A DNA stretch of 64,000 bases from Celerinatantimonas sp046054195 (GCF_046054195.1 NZ_JBEQCS010000007.1:124001-188000), one strand, 5' to 3'. Shown: positions 49,674-59,154, counted from the stretch's first letter. Notes: a model not told the origin generated them from the letters alone. Numbers and translations are program-made.

Positions 49674-51929
49674 TTGTTAACCGAGTTGCGAAGAGTCATC
49701 GAACGCGTGGCCCAGGCGTCTTCATTTGAACAAGCTATCCACTTCTTGGTGAGCGAAGTGCGAGCCACTATGCAGGTTGATTGCTGTAGTGTTTATCAGG
49801 CGGATAATAAACATCAACGTTTAGTGTTACGCGGTAGCGATGGCTTAGCTCAGTCGGCAGTTGGACGAACATGGATAAGTTTTGACGAAGGGGTCGTTGG
49901 GCTGGTCGCTCGGCGCGAAGAGCCTCTTAATATTGCCGATGTGTATCAGCATCCGAGTTTTAAATACCTGCCCGAAGCGAAAGAAGATTCGTTTAAATCG
50001 TTTCTGGGTACACCGATTATTTATCACCGAGAATTATTGGGTGTATTGGTTGTACAGCAATCTGAAGTGCGCTCATTTAGCGATACCGAAGAAGCTTTTT
50101 TAGTGACCTTAGCCGCTCACCTATCGAGTACTTTACGCCATGTCGATTTAGCCGAAATGATGCAAAAATCGCAGTCATTACCACGGGCAACGATTCGTGG
50201 TATTGCAGGTGCTTCTGGAATAGGGATGGCACAAGGCTGGGTTTTACAGCCGCCGGTTGAATTAACTGAACTTGAAATAGAAACAACGACACAAATTGAT
50301 GCAGAGCTTGAGTTATTAGAGAATGCGTTTGCTAAAACGCGCTCAGATCTTGAGGCGATGACTTTGCGCCTTGGTAAACAGCTGCCGCGAGATGTTCTAT
50401 CCATTTTCGAAGTTTATCAGGGCATGCTTAATGATGTCAGCTTTGTTAAATCGCTGCGTTTAAAAATTAAGCAAGGCTATAGCGCGTTAAGCTCTTTGCA
50501 GTTGGTGTATAAAGAATATCTCAAGCAGTTTGAAGCGCTCAGCGATAATTATTTAAAAGAGCGAGCTGTGGATCTGAAAGATCTATGTCAGCGCTTATTA
50601 ATGCACTTAAATCAGCCTCAGTTTAACCAATTCCCGCAGCGCTCGTTTGTCCTCGTTGCCGAAGAAGTCACCGCGACCATGTTGGGTGATATTCCTCGTG
50701 AGCGGCTTGCCGGAATTGTGGCTCAGCGCGGCACGAGTAATTCGCATGCGGCGATTTTAGCGCGCACCATGGGGATCCCTGCCGTGATGGGGGTGAGTGC
50801 GGACATTGCTTTGTTGGCGCAACGCTTTTTAATTATTGATGGTTACACGGGCAATATATTTGTTGAGCCAGATGTGATTTTACGCAGTGAATATCGCCAA
50901 TTATTGCGCCAAGAAGAGGTGATGAATGCTCAGATTAATCAAGAGCTTCATGCCCCTGCAATTTCCCTAGATGGACAAGCGATTGAATTACTGGTCAATG
51001 CTGGATTAAGTACCGATGCCGATAGGGCTGAAAGTGTTGCCGATGGCGTTGGATTGTATCGCACCGAAGTTCCATTTTTATTGCAGAACCGCTTTCCATC
51101 AGAGGCGGAGCAATATCAGAGCTATCTTAAAATTTTGGCCAGTTATCATGGCAAGCCCGTTTGCATGCGTACTCTTGATGTCGGTGGCGATAAGCAATTG
51201 CCTTATTTCCCCATTCATGAAGAAAACCCATTTTTAGGCTGGCGCGGCATTCGTATGACGCTGGATCACCCTGAAATTTTCATGGTGCAATGTCGGGCGA
51301 TGTATCGAGCGGCATTGGTCTATCCAAATCTGTCGATTATGCTGCCGATGATAAGCTCTATTCAGGAAGTCGAGCAGGCAATCGGCTTATTGGACCGTGC
51401 TTGGGCTGAAATCTTAGAGGAAAATCCTGATAAAGTGGGTATCTCAAGGCCGAAGCTCGGTGTGATGATTGAGGTGCCCTCGGCGTTATTCATTTTGCCA
51501 GAGCTTGCGCAAAAGGTCGCTTTTTGGTCAGTAGGCTCGAATGATTTAACGCAATATCTATTGGCTGTGGATCGCAATAACAAGCGTGTGAGCGGCGCTT
51601 ATTCAACGTGCCATCCCGCAGTGATTCGAGCTTTAAATTACATCCATACTCAAGGTCAAGTACTTAACTCCAGTGTAAGTGTTTGTGGTGAGATGGCCGG
51701 GGATCCAATTGGCGCGATAGCATTACTGATTTTAGGGTATCGTCATCTTAGTATGAGCAGCTTTAATCTGGCTAAAATCAAATATCTGATTCGTCGTGTC
51801 GATTTAAGTGAATTGAGCGCGCTCAAAGAGCCATTACTGAGTGCTGGTAACCGTGAACAGGTGCAGACAATCTTGTCTGATTACTTAGAGAAGCGCGACC
51901 TGTTGCATTTAGTCCGAGGGCATCGTTAG
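49674..51929 (+). CDS. ptsP: Phosphoenolpyruvate-protein phosphotransferase PtsP (EI-Ntr)
   Basis: First component of the nitrogen phosphotransfer system, passing phosphate from PEP to NPr. The start is a TTG after AAGGAGAG, giving MLTELRRVIERVA as in E. coli. The 751-residue product has an N-terminal GAF domain (about residues 15-160), the linker, the active-site His358 in GTSNSHAAILARTMGIP, and the PEP-binding barrel with MLPMISS, GVMIEVPSA and SVGSNDLTQYLLAVDR. It precedes lgt as in E. coli. Confidence 0.98.
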   Translation: MLTELRRVIERVAQASSFEQAIHFLVSEVRATMQVDCCSVYQADNKHQRLVLRGSDGLAQSAVGRTWISFDEGVVGLVARREEPLNIADVYQHPSFKYLPEAKEDSFKSFLGTPIIYHRELLGVLVVQQSEVRSFSDTEEAFLVTLAAHLSSTLRHVDLAEMMQKSQSLPRATIRGIAGASGIGMAQGWVLQPPVELTELEIETTTQIDAELELLENAFAKTRSDLEAMTLRLGKQLPRDVLSIFEVYQGMLNDVSFVKSLRLKIKQGYSALSSLQLVYKEYLKQFEALSDNYLKERAVDLKDLCQRLLMHLNQPQFNQFPQRSFVLVAEEVTATMLGDIPRERLAGIVAQRGTSNSHAAILARTMGIPAVMGVSADIALLAQRFLIIDGYTGNIFVEPDVILRSEYRQLLRQEEVMNAQINQELHAPAISLDGQAIELLVNAGLSTDADRAESVADGVGLYRTEVPFLLQNRFPSEAEQYQSYLKILASYHGKPVCMRTLDVGGDKQLPYFPIHEENPFLGWRGIRMTLDHPEIFMVQCRAMYRAALVYPNLSIMLPMISSIQEVEQAIGLLDRAWAEILEENPDKVGISRPKLGVMIEVPSALFILPELAQKVAFWSVGSNDLTQYLLAVDRNNKRVSGAYSTCHPAVIRALNYIHTQGQVLNSSVSVCGEMAGDPIGAIALLILGYRHLSMSSFNLAKIKYLIRRVDLSELSALKEPLLSAGNREQVQTILSDYLEKRDLLHLVRGHR

Positions 51930-52012
51930 TTGCAAGCACTTGTGTTCTGCCAAGGAACCTTGCACAATCAACACCTCTTTTTGACGACGTTGTTTGGTAG
52001 AAGGGCTTTCTT

Positions 52013-52807
52013 GTGAGGACATACTGGCATTATCCGCATATCGACCCGGTTGCATTTTCCATCGGACCTATTGAGGTTCACTGGTATGGTTTGATGTACT
52101 TGGTCGGTTTTATCTTTGCACTGTTTTGTGCCAATCGTTACGCCGACCGAGATGATAACGATTGGAACCGCAATCAGGTTAGCGACTTGCTGTTTTACTG
52201 CTTTTTAGGTGTGATTTTAGGTGGCCGCATTGGCTACGTTCTGTTTTATCAACTGCCGCTATTTATCTCTCATCCGTTGTATATCTTTAAAATCTGGGAT
52301 GGTGGCATGTCATTCCATGGCGGCTTAATTGGCGTAATTTTGGCAATGCTCTATTTTGCCCGCAAGACGCATCGTCATTTCTTCTTAGTTGCGGATGTCG
52401 TTGCCCCTTTAGTACCTTTTGGTCTAGGTGCTGGGCGAATTGGTAACTTTATTAATGGCGAGTTATGGGGTCGGGTTACCGATGTCCCATGGGCGTTGAT
52501 ATACCCTGATGCAGGCCCGTTGCCTCGTCACCCGTCAGAGCTTTATGAATTCTTATTAGAGGGCGTATTACTGCTTATTATTTTGCAAGTCTATTCACGG
52601 CGCAAACCCCCAATGGGTGCAGTGTCGGGGATGTTTTTGCTGATTTATGGCTGTTTTCGCTGTTTCGCTGAGTTCTTCCGCCAACCAGATCCGCAGTTAG
52701 GATTCTTTAGCTTTGGTACGACCATGGGGCAAATTCTATCGGTCCCAATGATTATTATTGGTGCTTGGGTCCTCATATGGGCATATCGCCGAGCTAAACG
52801 TTCTTAA
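52013..52807 (+). CDS. lgt: Prolipoprotein diacylglyceryl transferase
   Basis: Inner-membrane enzyme that adds diacylglycerol to the lipobox Cys of prolipoproteins. The start is a GTG (MRTYWHYPHIDPVAFSIGPIEVHWYGLMY). The 264-residue product has WDGGMSFHGGLIGV, GLGAGRIGNFINGELWGR (the Lgt signature) and PRHPSELYEFLLEGV. It is about 27 residues shorter than E. coli Lgt, because the loop before PRHPS is short. It lies 83 bp after ptsP. Confidence 0.97.
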   Translation: MRTYWHYPHIDPVAFSIGPIEVHWYGLMYLVGFIFALFCANRYADRDDNDWNRNQVSDLLFYCFLGVILGGRIGYVLFYQLPLFISHPLYIFKIWDGGMSFHGGLIGVILAMLYFARKTHRHFFLVADVVAPLVPFGLGAGRIGNFINGELWGRVTDVPWALIYPDAGPLPRHPSELYEFLLEGVLLLIILQVYSRRKPPMGAVSGMFLLIYGCFRCFAEFFRQPDPQLGFFSFGTTMGQILSVPMIIIGAWVLIWAYRRAKRS

Positions 52808-52819
52808 TCGGTCTGGATT

Positions 52820-52850
52820 ACAAAAGAGGTCGATGACCTCTTTTGTATTT
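52820..52850. terminator. Bidirectional terminator between lgt and thyA
   Basis: ACAAAAGAGGTC and GACCTCTTTTGT form a 12-bp stem with a 3-base loop in the 45-bp convergent gap, followed by ATTTTC on the plus side. Confidence 0.75.
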
Positions 52851-52852
52851 TC

Positions 52853-53704
52853 TTAAACTGAGAATGGGTATTTGATTGGTTCGTGATGCTGATAGCCTTC
52901 GACTTTAAAATCATCCAGTGTGACCCAGCTTTCCAAATCTTTAAGAGTTTTAATCTCAGGATTGATATGAAAAGTCGGCGCTGGCAGTGGCTCTCTTTTT
53001 AGCTGGACATCTCTCATCAGTTCTAGTTGGTCTTCATAAATGTGCGCATTTACAATTTTATGGTAGACCTTACCCGGTTTCTTGCCAGTGATTTGCGCCA
53101 TAATCGCGAGCAAGAAATAAGCCTGAACCATATTAAAATTAAGCCCCAGAGGCACATCGCAACTGCGCTGGGTGCTATTTAAATACAATGTATCGCCAAG
53201 CAGTGAAAAATGGTGGCTATACATGCATGGCCGCAGACACGCCCGGTCAAATACCCCTGGATTATAAAACGTCAGTATCTCACCTCGATTGTCTTGGCCA
53301 CGAGTCAGGTCATCTACAATCTGTTGCAATAAGTCGATTCGTGAGCCATCAGCACAGCGCCAGTTTCTGGCAACAACACCATAAGCTTCACCGATATCAT
53401 CTTCGCCTTTTCGATGAGGGTTATTGAGCCAGTCTTGGTTCTCGTTGGCGTTGGCATCCCACGTTTTGGTGCCTATTTGACGAAAATCAGCTGCACTGGC
53501 GTATCCACGTAGATAACCTATCATCTCCGCAACGGCTGCTTTCCAGAAGCTTTTTCGAGTTGTAACTAATGGAAAAACACCATTTTGGACGTCATAGCAG
53601 AGATCGGCATTAATAACGGTTAAGCAGCGTTTGGCTGTGCGCTTATTATCTACCCAGACACCTTCGTCAATGATCCGGCGGCATAAATCGAGATATTGCT
53701 TCAT
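52853..53704 (-). CDS. thyA: Thymidylate synthase (Vibrio-type)
   Basis: Makes dTMP from dUMP with 5,10-methylenetetrahydrofolate. The 283-residue product is about 19 residues longer than E. coli ThyA and resembles the Vibrio form. The catalytic Cys160 lies in the unusual context CLRPCMYSHHFSLL rather than the common PCH motif; RSCDVPLGLNFNMVQAYFLLAIMAQ, HIYEDQLE and PLPAPTFHINPEIK follow. The lgt-thyA convergent pair differs from the E. coli same-direction pair, so thyA may have been replaced. Confidence 0.95.
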   Translation of the reverse strand: MKQYLDLCRRIIDEGVWVDNKRTAKRCLTVINADLCYDVQNGVFPLVTTRKSFWKAAVAEMIGYLRGYASAADFRQIGTKTWDANANENQDWLNNPHRKGEDDIGEAYGVVARNWRCADGSRIDLLQQIVDDLTRGQDNRGEILTFYNPGVFDRACLRPCMYSHHFSLLGDTLYLNSTQRSCDVPLGLNFNMVQAYFLLAIMAQITGKKPGKVYHKIVNAHIYEDQLELMRDVQLKREPLPAPTFHINPEIKTLKDLESWVTLDDFKVEGYQHHEPIKYPFSV

Positions 53705-53907
53705 AGAAAATAGTTTTTTGTCTCAAGGGTGGTGAATTCTAACATGCTAGCCTAAGTTTTATGAGTGGTTAGGCAATCTTTGTGTCGTTAGAGAGTCGGT
53801 TATTTATTATTAATATTCGGTTAAACCTTAAATGATCTCAATTAGAAGTGAGTTTTTTATAGATACAAAGCCGCTAAACTAATGATTCGTCGAGTCAATC
53901 GTGGGGA

Positions 53908-55116
53908 ATGAATGTGCGGGGATTTATAGATCGTTTCTTAAAAATGGAAGCTGCCAGCGGCATTTTATTAATTATCGCTGCCATCGTCGCGTTGGTCATG
54001 GCCAATTCGCCCTTGAACCATCTCTATGTGCATCTGTTTGATATGCCTGTGCAGGTTCGCGTTGCATCATTGAATATTGAAAAACCACTGTTGCTCTGGG
54101 TCAATGATGGCCTGATGGCGATATTCTTTTTGGTGATTGGTCTTGAAGTTAAACGCGAAGTGCTAGAAGGCGAGCTTTCTAGCCGAGACAAAGCAAGCTT
54201 GCCAATATTTGCCGCTTTGGGCGGGATGATTGTGCCGGCTCTGATTTTTTTAATGTTTAATCATGGTGACCCAACGCTTAAAAATGGTTGGGCGATTCCG
54301 GCGGCGACCGATATTGCGTTCGCCTTAGGAATTATGGCGTTGTTAGGTAAACGTGTTCCTAGCAGCCTGAAAGTGTTCCTTTTGGCACTGGCGATTGCTG
54401 ATGATCTGGGAGTGGTGATTATCATCGCAATTTTTTACTCCCACGGGATGTCTGTTGTGGCTCTTGCTTGTGCGGCAGTGGCGCTGATTGGCCTGATTAT
54501 TTTAAATAAACGCGGATGCAGCTCACTCACACCTTATATGTTGTTAGGAATTATTTTATGGGTCGCGGTACTTAAATCAGGTGTGCATGCCACCATTGCA
54601 GGGGTGTTGTTAGGGCTGACCATTCCACTGCATGTCAAAGGCCATGAGCATTCGCCACTAGAGCGTTTAGAGCATTCTTTGCACTCCATTTCAGGTTATG
54701 TCATTTTGCCAATATTCGCATTTGCTAATGCGGGTATTAACTTGGTTGATGCTGAATCAGTATTTCATTTACCGCTCTCATTAGGGGTAATGCTCGGTTT
54801 ATTTATTGGTAAGCCTGTGGGAATTTTTCTAGCAAGCTATCTGGCTATTCAACTAAAAGCTGCCAAATTGCCTCATGGAACGCAGTTTAAGCAGCTTTTT
54901 GCAACCAGTGTATTAGCTGGTATCGGTTTTACCATGTCAATTTTTATCACTTCGCTGGCTTATCCTGGAATGCAAGCACAGATTGACCAAGCCCGGCTAG
55001 CGATTTTGCTTGGTTCATTTTTTGCTGCCTGTTGTGGTTATGTGCTGCTAAGAGCTACAACGCACAAGCCGCAGATACAGTCAGCATTGGAGACTTCTTC
55101 ACCAGCAGATCACTAA
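53908..55116 (+). CDS. nhaA: Na+/H+ antiporter NhaA
   Basis: Inner-membrane antiporter expelling sodium for protons; it sets cytoplasmic pH and salt tolerance. The 402-residue product has about 12 hydrophobic helices, the paired Asp165-Asp166 of ALAIADDLG (ion site), PAATDIAFALGIMALLG in the crossing helix, and FIGKPVGI with the Lys near residue 300. A GTG two codons later (53914) has the better spacing from GGGGA and may be the real start. The neighbouring nhaR encodes its activator. Confidence 0.97.
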   Translation: MNVRGFIDRFLKMEAASGILLIIAAIVALVMANSPLNHLYVHLFDMPVQVRVASLNIEKPLLLWVNDGLMAIFFLVIGLEVKREVLEGELSSRDKASLPIFAALGGMIVPALIFLMFNHGDPTLKNGWAIPAATDIAFALGIMALLGKRVPSSLKVFLLALAIADDLGVVIIIAIFYSHGMSVVALACAAVALIGLIILNKRGCSSLTPYMLLGIILWVAVLKSGVHATIAGVLLGLTIPLHVKGHEHSPLERLEHSLHSISGYVILPIFAFANAGINLVDAESVFHLPLSLGVMLGLFIGKPVGIFLASYLAIQLKAAKLPHGTQFKQLFATSVLAGIGFTMSIFITSLAYPGMQAQIDQARLAILLGSFFAACCGYVLLRATTHKPQIQSALETSSPADH

Positions 55117-55126
55117 GGAGCAATCC

Positions 55127-55486
55127 ATGGTCAAAAAACTCGCGATTAGTATTTTTGCCTTAGTCGGGGCGATGTTGGGGCTTCCGGTTCAGGCACAGAT
55201 GCATAATCCATATGACTGTCAAAAGCAGCCTCAGTTATGTAAGGCTTATCTGCAAGGCGTGGTTGATAGCTTAAATGAGCTTAAAGCCCAATCAGATATG
55301 CAAGATGCATTTAGTGAACGAGCGCTGAAATCTCGAGGAGGACAACGCTATCAGTGGGCATTGGGGCAATACTGTGACCAAAATACGATGATTCATTGGC
55401 AAAATTGGGCTAAAAAGCAAAATCTTTTGCCGAATCAACGAATTTGGTTGGAAAGTGAACTGAAGAAATTAAATGGCTGTGATTAA
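55127..55486 (+). CDS. Small secreted protein of unknown function
   Basis: A 119-residue product with a Sec signal peptide (MVKKLAISIFALVGAMLG..., cleavage probably after VQA at residue 23). Its mature part has four Cys (CQKQPQLCKAY, YCDQ, NGCD), likely forming disulphides. The block LCKAYLQGVVDSL resembles the start of Rap1a/Tai-type domains, but this is weak. It has a strong Shine-Dalgarno (AAGGAGC) and starts 10 bases after nhaA, so it is co-transcribed with nhaA. I do not recognise a function; periplasmic location is inferred. Confidence 0.75.
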   Translation: MVKKLAISIFALVGAMLGLPVQAQMHNPYDCQKQPQLCKAYLQGVVDSLNELKAQSDMQDAFSERALKSRGGQRYQWALGQYCDQNTMIHWQNWAKKQNLLPNQRIWLESELKKLNGCD

Positions 55487-55867
55487 CCCATTCATAGGGC
55501 TGAAGATCTTCTGTGATTAGTTTTACGCGAATCTGCGAGCCATTTTAAGCAAAGGAGCTTTGCGGCTCCTTTGCGTATAGAGGCATTGATTTTGCGCGGC
55601 GCGTTGCCAGATGCGTCTTGTTGCTCGTTGCTATTGTTTGTTGATTTTCACTCTTTGCTTGAAAGAGCGCTTAAGCGATGAGCTGTTCAGAAAATTATCA
55701 GTTGTAGACCTTCTTGAAACTAAACTGTAATATCATTAACTTATTTGTTAATTCATGGCTTACTAATACAGCTTTTTGCATTAAAAGACCTCTGGGTGGT
55801 ATCAATAGCACACGAGGGATGCTGATGCAAAGCAGTAGTGGGTGGTAAATTTGTTGATTGGTTCAAT
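55487..55867. other. Intergenic region upstream of nhaR
   Basis: About 380 bp. A 10-bp hairpin GCAAAGGAGC/GCTCCTTTGC (55549-55574) follows the secreted-protein gene without a T-run and may end the nhaA transcript. The rest is AT-rich. A nine-codon open frame starting MLMQSSSGW (55820-55849) precedes nhaR but has no other support. Confidence 0.4.
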
Positions 55868-56764
55868 ATGGCGCATCTGAATTATAATCACCTTTATTAT
55901 TTCTGGATGACCTATAAAAGAGGGTCTGTCACTGCGGCCGCTCAGGCACTATTTTTAACGCCGCAAACGGTTACTGGGCAGATAAAACTCTTGGAAGAGC
56001 GATTCAAAGGCGCTCTGTTTATCCGCAAAGGCCCTAAGTTATTGCCAACCGAACTTGGCCAATTAGTCTTCAAATATGCTGATAAGATGTTTTCATTAAG
56101 CTATGAAATGATGGACATTATTAACTATTCAGGACAGGAAAATCAGCTATTTGAAGTTGGTGTTGCCGATGCACTGAGTAAATCATTGGCGGCAAAGGTT
56201 TTAGAGTCGGTTATTCCTAACGATGGTCGCTTACAATTGCGCTGTATCGAATCTACTCACGAGATGTTATTGGGGCAATTAAGCGAGCATAAACTGGATA
56301 TGATCCTCTCAGATTGTGCGCTTGACAGCGATAAGCAAGATACTTTATTTAGTAAATGGCTGGGTGAGTGTGGGGTTGCTTTTTTTAGCTCGGAGCCATT
56401 GAGCGAGCCTGCCTTTCCCGCGTGTCTTGAGACTCGGCCACTGCTGATTCCTTCGCGGCGTAGCGCCCTTGGGCGAAAACTTCTGAGCTGGTTTGAAGAG
56501 CAGGGACTGAGTGTCAAAGTTATGGGTGAGTTTGACGATGCGGCGCTAATGACGGCATTTGGTTGTCAAAAAGGGCGCATTTTCGTCGCACCATCTATCT
56601 ATACCGAGGATATTATGCGCGATGGCCGCGTCTATCAACTTGGGACAACTGAAGCGATAAAAGAAGAGTATTATGTCATTTTTGCTCAAAGGATGATCCA
56701 GCATCCCGCTGTTAAACGACTCTGTGAGCAAAATTTTAGTGAATTATTTGCTGGAATCAATTAG
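55868..56764 (+). CDS. nhaR: Transcriptional activator NhaR (LysR family)
   Basis: LysR-type activator of nhaA in response to sodium. The start chosen gives MAHLNYNHLYYFWMTYKRGS, the E. coli NhaR N-terminus; GTG codons upstream extend the frame by ten residues. The 298-residue product has the N-terminal winged helix (TAAAQALFLTPQTVTGQIKLLEERF) and an effector domain with FEVGVADALSKSLA and IESTHEMLLGQLSEHKLDMILSDC. The next gene starts two bases after its stop. Confidence 0.95.
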   Translation: MAHLNYNHLYYFWMTYKRGSVTAAAQALFLTPQTVTGQIKLLEERFKGALFIRKGPKLLPTELGQLVFKYADKMFSLSYEMMDIINYSGQENQLFEVGVADALSKSLAAKVLESVIPNDGRLQLRCIESTHEMLLGQLSEHKLDMILSDCALDSDKQDTLFSKWLGECGVAFFSSEPLSEPAFPACLETRPLLIPSRRSALGRKLLSWFEEQGLSVKVMGEFDDAALMTAFGCQKGRIFVAPSIYTEDIMRDGRVYQLGTTEAIKEEYYVIFAQRMIQHPAVKRLCEQNFSELFAGIN

Positions 56765-56766
56765 CG

Positions 56767-57078
56767 ATGAGTGAACAAGAGATAACATTGTCGATGCAGG
56801 ATATGCAGGCAAATTCTGCTCCAGCCTTAGCTTTACTAAAAGCCCTGGCTAATGAGCACCGATTGATTATTCTGTGTTATCTAATTGAACGTGAATATTC
56901 AGTTGGGGCACTCAATCAGTGTGTTGAGTTGAGTCAGTCGGCTCTGTCTCAACATCTAGCATGGTTGCGCCGGGAAGGTATTGTTAAAACTCGCAAAGAA
57001 GCGCAGACAATCTATTATTCTATTGCCAGTGATAACGCTAAAGCGGTTTTAAAGCTACTGCATCAGCTTTATTGCTAA
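56767..57078 (+). CDS. hlyU: HlyU/YgaV-type ArsR regulator with thiol pair
   Basis: ArsR-family winged-helix repressor or anti-silencer. The 103-residue product is close to Vibrio HlyU: NSAPALALLKALANEHRLIILCYL, SVGALNQCVELSQSALSQHLAWLRREGIVKTRKEAQTIYYSI-like block split across residues 45-86, and LLHQLYC at the end. Cys37 and Cys103 match the pair that forms a disulphide or polysulphide in HlyU, SqrR and BigR relatives. It starts two bases after nhaR, so sodium and sulphur/redox sensing regulators share a transcript. Confidence 0.88.
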   Translation: MSEQEITLSMQDMQANSAPALALLKALANEHRLIILCYLIEREYSVGALNQCVELSQSALSQHLAWLRREGIVKTRKEAQTIYYSIASDNAKAVLKLLHQLYC

Positions 57079-57089
57079 ATCACAGGCAC

Positions 57090-57116
57090 AAAAAAACCGG
57101 CTAAAGCCGGCTTTTT
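57090..57116. terminator. Bidirectional terminator between hlyU and rpsT
   Basis: CCGGCT and AGCCGG form the stem, with runs of As before and Ts after, in the 52-bp convergent gap. Confidence 0.85.
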
Positions 57117-57130
57117 GTCGATCAAAAAGC

Positions 57131-57391
57131 TTACAGCGCTTTGATCTGAGCGTTCAAGCGACTCATATGACGAGCTGCTTTATTTTTATGAATCAGGCCT
57201 TTAGTTGCGGCACGATCCAGAACTGACTGCGCTTGTTTCAAAGCGCCTTGCGCTGTTTCTTTATCGCCTGCTGCAACAGCTGCAACTACTTTTTTAATGT
57301 AGCTACGCATCATGGAGCGGCGGCTAGCATTGTGCTTACGGCGTTTTTCAGCCTGTACAGCACGTTTTTTAGCTGACTTAATATTAGCCAA
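57131..57391 (-). CDS. rpsT: 30S ribosomal protein S20
   Basis: Small-subunit protein; also autoregulates its own translation. The 86-residue product starts with TTG (MANIKSAKKRAVQAEKRRKHN), as E. coli rpsT starts with UUG. The rest is Lys- and Ala-rich helix as expected. It is divergent from murJ, as E. coli rpsT is from ribF. Confidence 0.98.
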   Translation of the reverse strand: MANIKSAKKRAVQAEKRRKHNASRRSMMRSYIKKVVAAVAAGDKETAQGALKQAQSVLDRAATKGLIHKNKAARHMSRLNAQIKAL

Positions 57392-57576
57392 GGTTTACTC
57401 CCGAACTCGAATCTCTTAAAGGCCGTGGAATATGCCTTTTTTCTCGTGTGATGTCAAACAAAATTTAACCAAGTCGCGATCATCTGTTATTTCTTACCGC
57501 ACAAGGTTAAACTGGGGCGCAATTTTAGCAGCTTCTGGCGCCCAAGTCATGGCTGATTATCGAGGTAACAGCAAAT

Positions 57577-59154
57577 TTGAGTAAAAAATTATTAAAATCT
57601 GGCGCAATTGTGAGTTCCATGACGTTAATCTCGCGCATGTTGGGGTTAATTCGTGATGTTGTGGTGGCCAATTTGCTCGGAGCTGGCACGGCCGCTGATG
57701 TATTCTTTTTCGCTAACCGCATTCCCAATTTTTTGCGGCGATTATTTGCCGAAGGCGCTTTTGCTCAAGCATTCATTCCAGTTTTTACGCAATACAAACA
57801 GCAAGAGCAAGAGGACGAACTACGGGAGCTCGTGGCGCGCGTCAGCGGGACTTTAGGGCTGATTGTAACGATAGTTACCTTAATTGGGATGATTGCCTCG
57901 CCAGTTGTGGCCATGATTTTTGGTACCGGTTGGTTTATCGATTGGTTACACAATGGCCCAGATGGGCATAAATTTGTACTCGCTTCTTTATTATTAAAAA
58001 TCACCTTTCCATATCTGTGGTTCATCACCTTTACGGGGATGGCTGGAGCTATTTTAAATAGCTTTGGCCGTTTTGCGGTTGCATCGTTTACTCCGGTATT
58101 TTTAAATGTTGCGATGATTGTTGCCGCGATCTACTACGCGCCTCATTTGGCTCAGCCTGAAGTTGGTCTGGCATGGGGGGTGTTTTTTGGCGGGCTTTTA
58201 CAGTTTTTATTTCAACTGCCGTTTCTATTGCGCCTTAAAATGTTGCGCTGGCCGCGCTGGGGCTGGAAGCATCCTGGCGTCACGCAAATTCGTAAATTGA
58301 TGTTGCCAGCATTATTTGGGGTGTCAGTAAGTCAAATCAATTTGTTGTTTGACACCTTTATGGCAAGCTTTTTAGTCAGTGGCTCGATTAGTTGGCTGTA
58401 TTATTCAGACCGGTTATTGGAGTTTCCGTTAGGGTTATTTGGAATCGCTATCGCAACGGTCATTTTACCGAGCCTGTCAGAGCGTCATGTCGATAAAAAT
58501 CCCGAGGAATTTGCTCGCACCATGGATTGGGCCGTGCGTATGGTTGGTTTATTAGGGATCCCTGCGATGGCCGGGATGATTATTCTATCCACACCCATGT
58601 TGCGCGTTTTGTTTATGCGCGGTGCTTTTGATGCCAGCGATGTTCACCATGCAACTTATAGCTTGATCGCCTTTTCTTGTGGGTTGTTGTTCTTCATGCT
58701 GATCAAAATTTTTGCACCTGGATTTTATGCTCGCCAAGATACCCGTACGCCAGTTCGCTACGGAGTGATTGCGATGGTGACGAATATTGTTTTAAATGGG
58801 ATCTTTATTGTCCCATTTGGCTACATCGGTATGGCGATGGCCACTGCTTTGTCTGCGTGTTTAAATGCATGTTTGTTATATCGCGGTTTGCTCAAAGCAG
58901 GTGTGTATCGAATTAGTCGCTACAGCTGGCTATTTTTAGCCCGAGTTGCACTGGCGAGTATCATTATGGCGGCGGGACTTTATTATTTTCTTCCCTCATG
59001 GAATAACTGGATACATCTAACTTTTATTCGCAGTTTGTATTGGTTAGTTGGAGGAATTGTCGCAGCGATTGTCGTCTATGGGGTATCTCTGGTAGCCTTG
59101 GGGGGAAGATTATCCCATTTGAAAAGCTCCAGCGGGGCTGTATCTGACGAATAA
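57577..59154 (+). CDS. murJ: Lipid II flippase MurJ
   Basis: Inner-membrane MOP-family flippase that translocates the peptidoglycan precursor lipid II. The start is a TTG (MSKKLLKSGAIVSSMTLISRMLGLIRD) after GAGGTAAC. The 525-residue product has about 14 helices, and the family blocks FFFANRIPNFLRRLFAEGAFAQAFIP, LLKITFPYLWFI, GVSVSQINLLFDTFMASFLVSGS and APGFYARQDTRTPVR. It is placed between rpsT and ribF, unlike E. coli. Confidence 0.97.
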   Translation: MSKKLLKSGAIVSSMTLISRMLGLIRDVVVANLLGAGTAADVFFFANRIPNFLRRLFAEGAFAQAFIPVFTQYKQQEQEDELRELVARVSGTLGLIVTIVTLIGMIASPVVAMIFGTGWFIDWLHNGPDGHKFVLASLLLKITFPYLWFITFTGMAGAILNSFGRFAVASFTPVFLNVAMIVAAIYYAPHLAQPEVGLAWGVFFGGLLQFLFQLPFLLRLKMLRWPRWGWKHPGVTQIRKLMLPALFGVSVSQINLLFDTFMASFLVSGSISWLYYSDRLLEFPLGLFGIAIATVILPSLSERHVDKNPEEFARTMDWAVRMVGLLGIPAMAGMIILSTPMLRVLFMRGAFDASDVHHATYSLIAFSCGLLFFMLIKIFAPGFYARQDTRTPVRYGVIAMVTNIVLNGIFIVPFGYIGMAMATALSACLNACLLYRGLLKAGVYRISRYSWLFLARVALASIIMAAGLYYFLPSWNNWIHLTFIRSLYWLVGGIVAAIVVYGVSLVALGGRLSHLKSSSGAVSDE

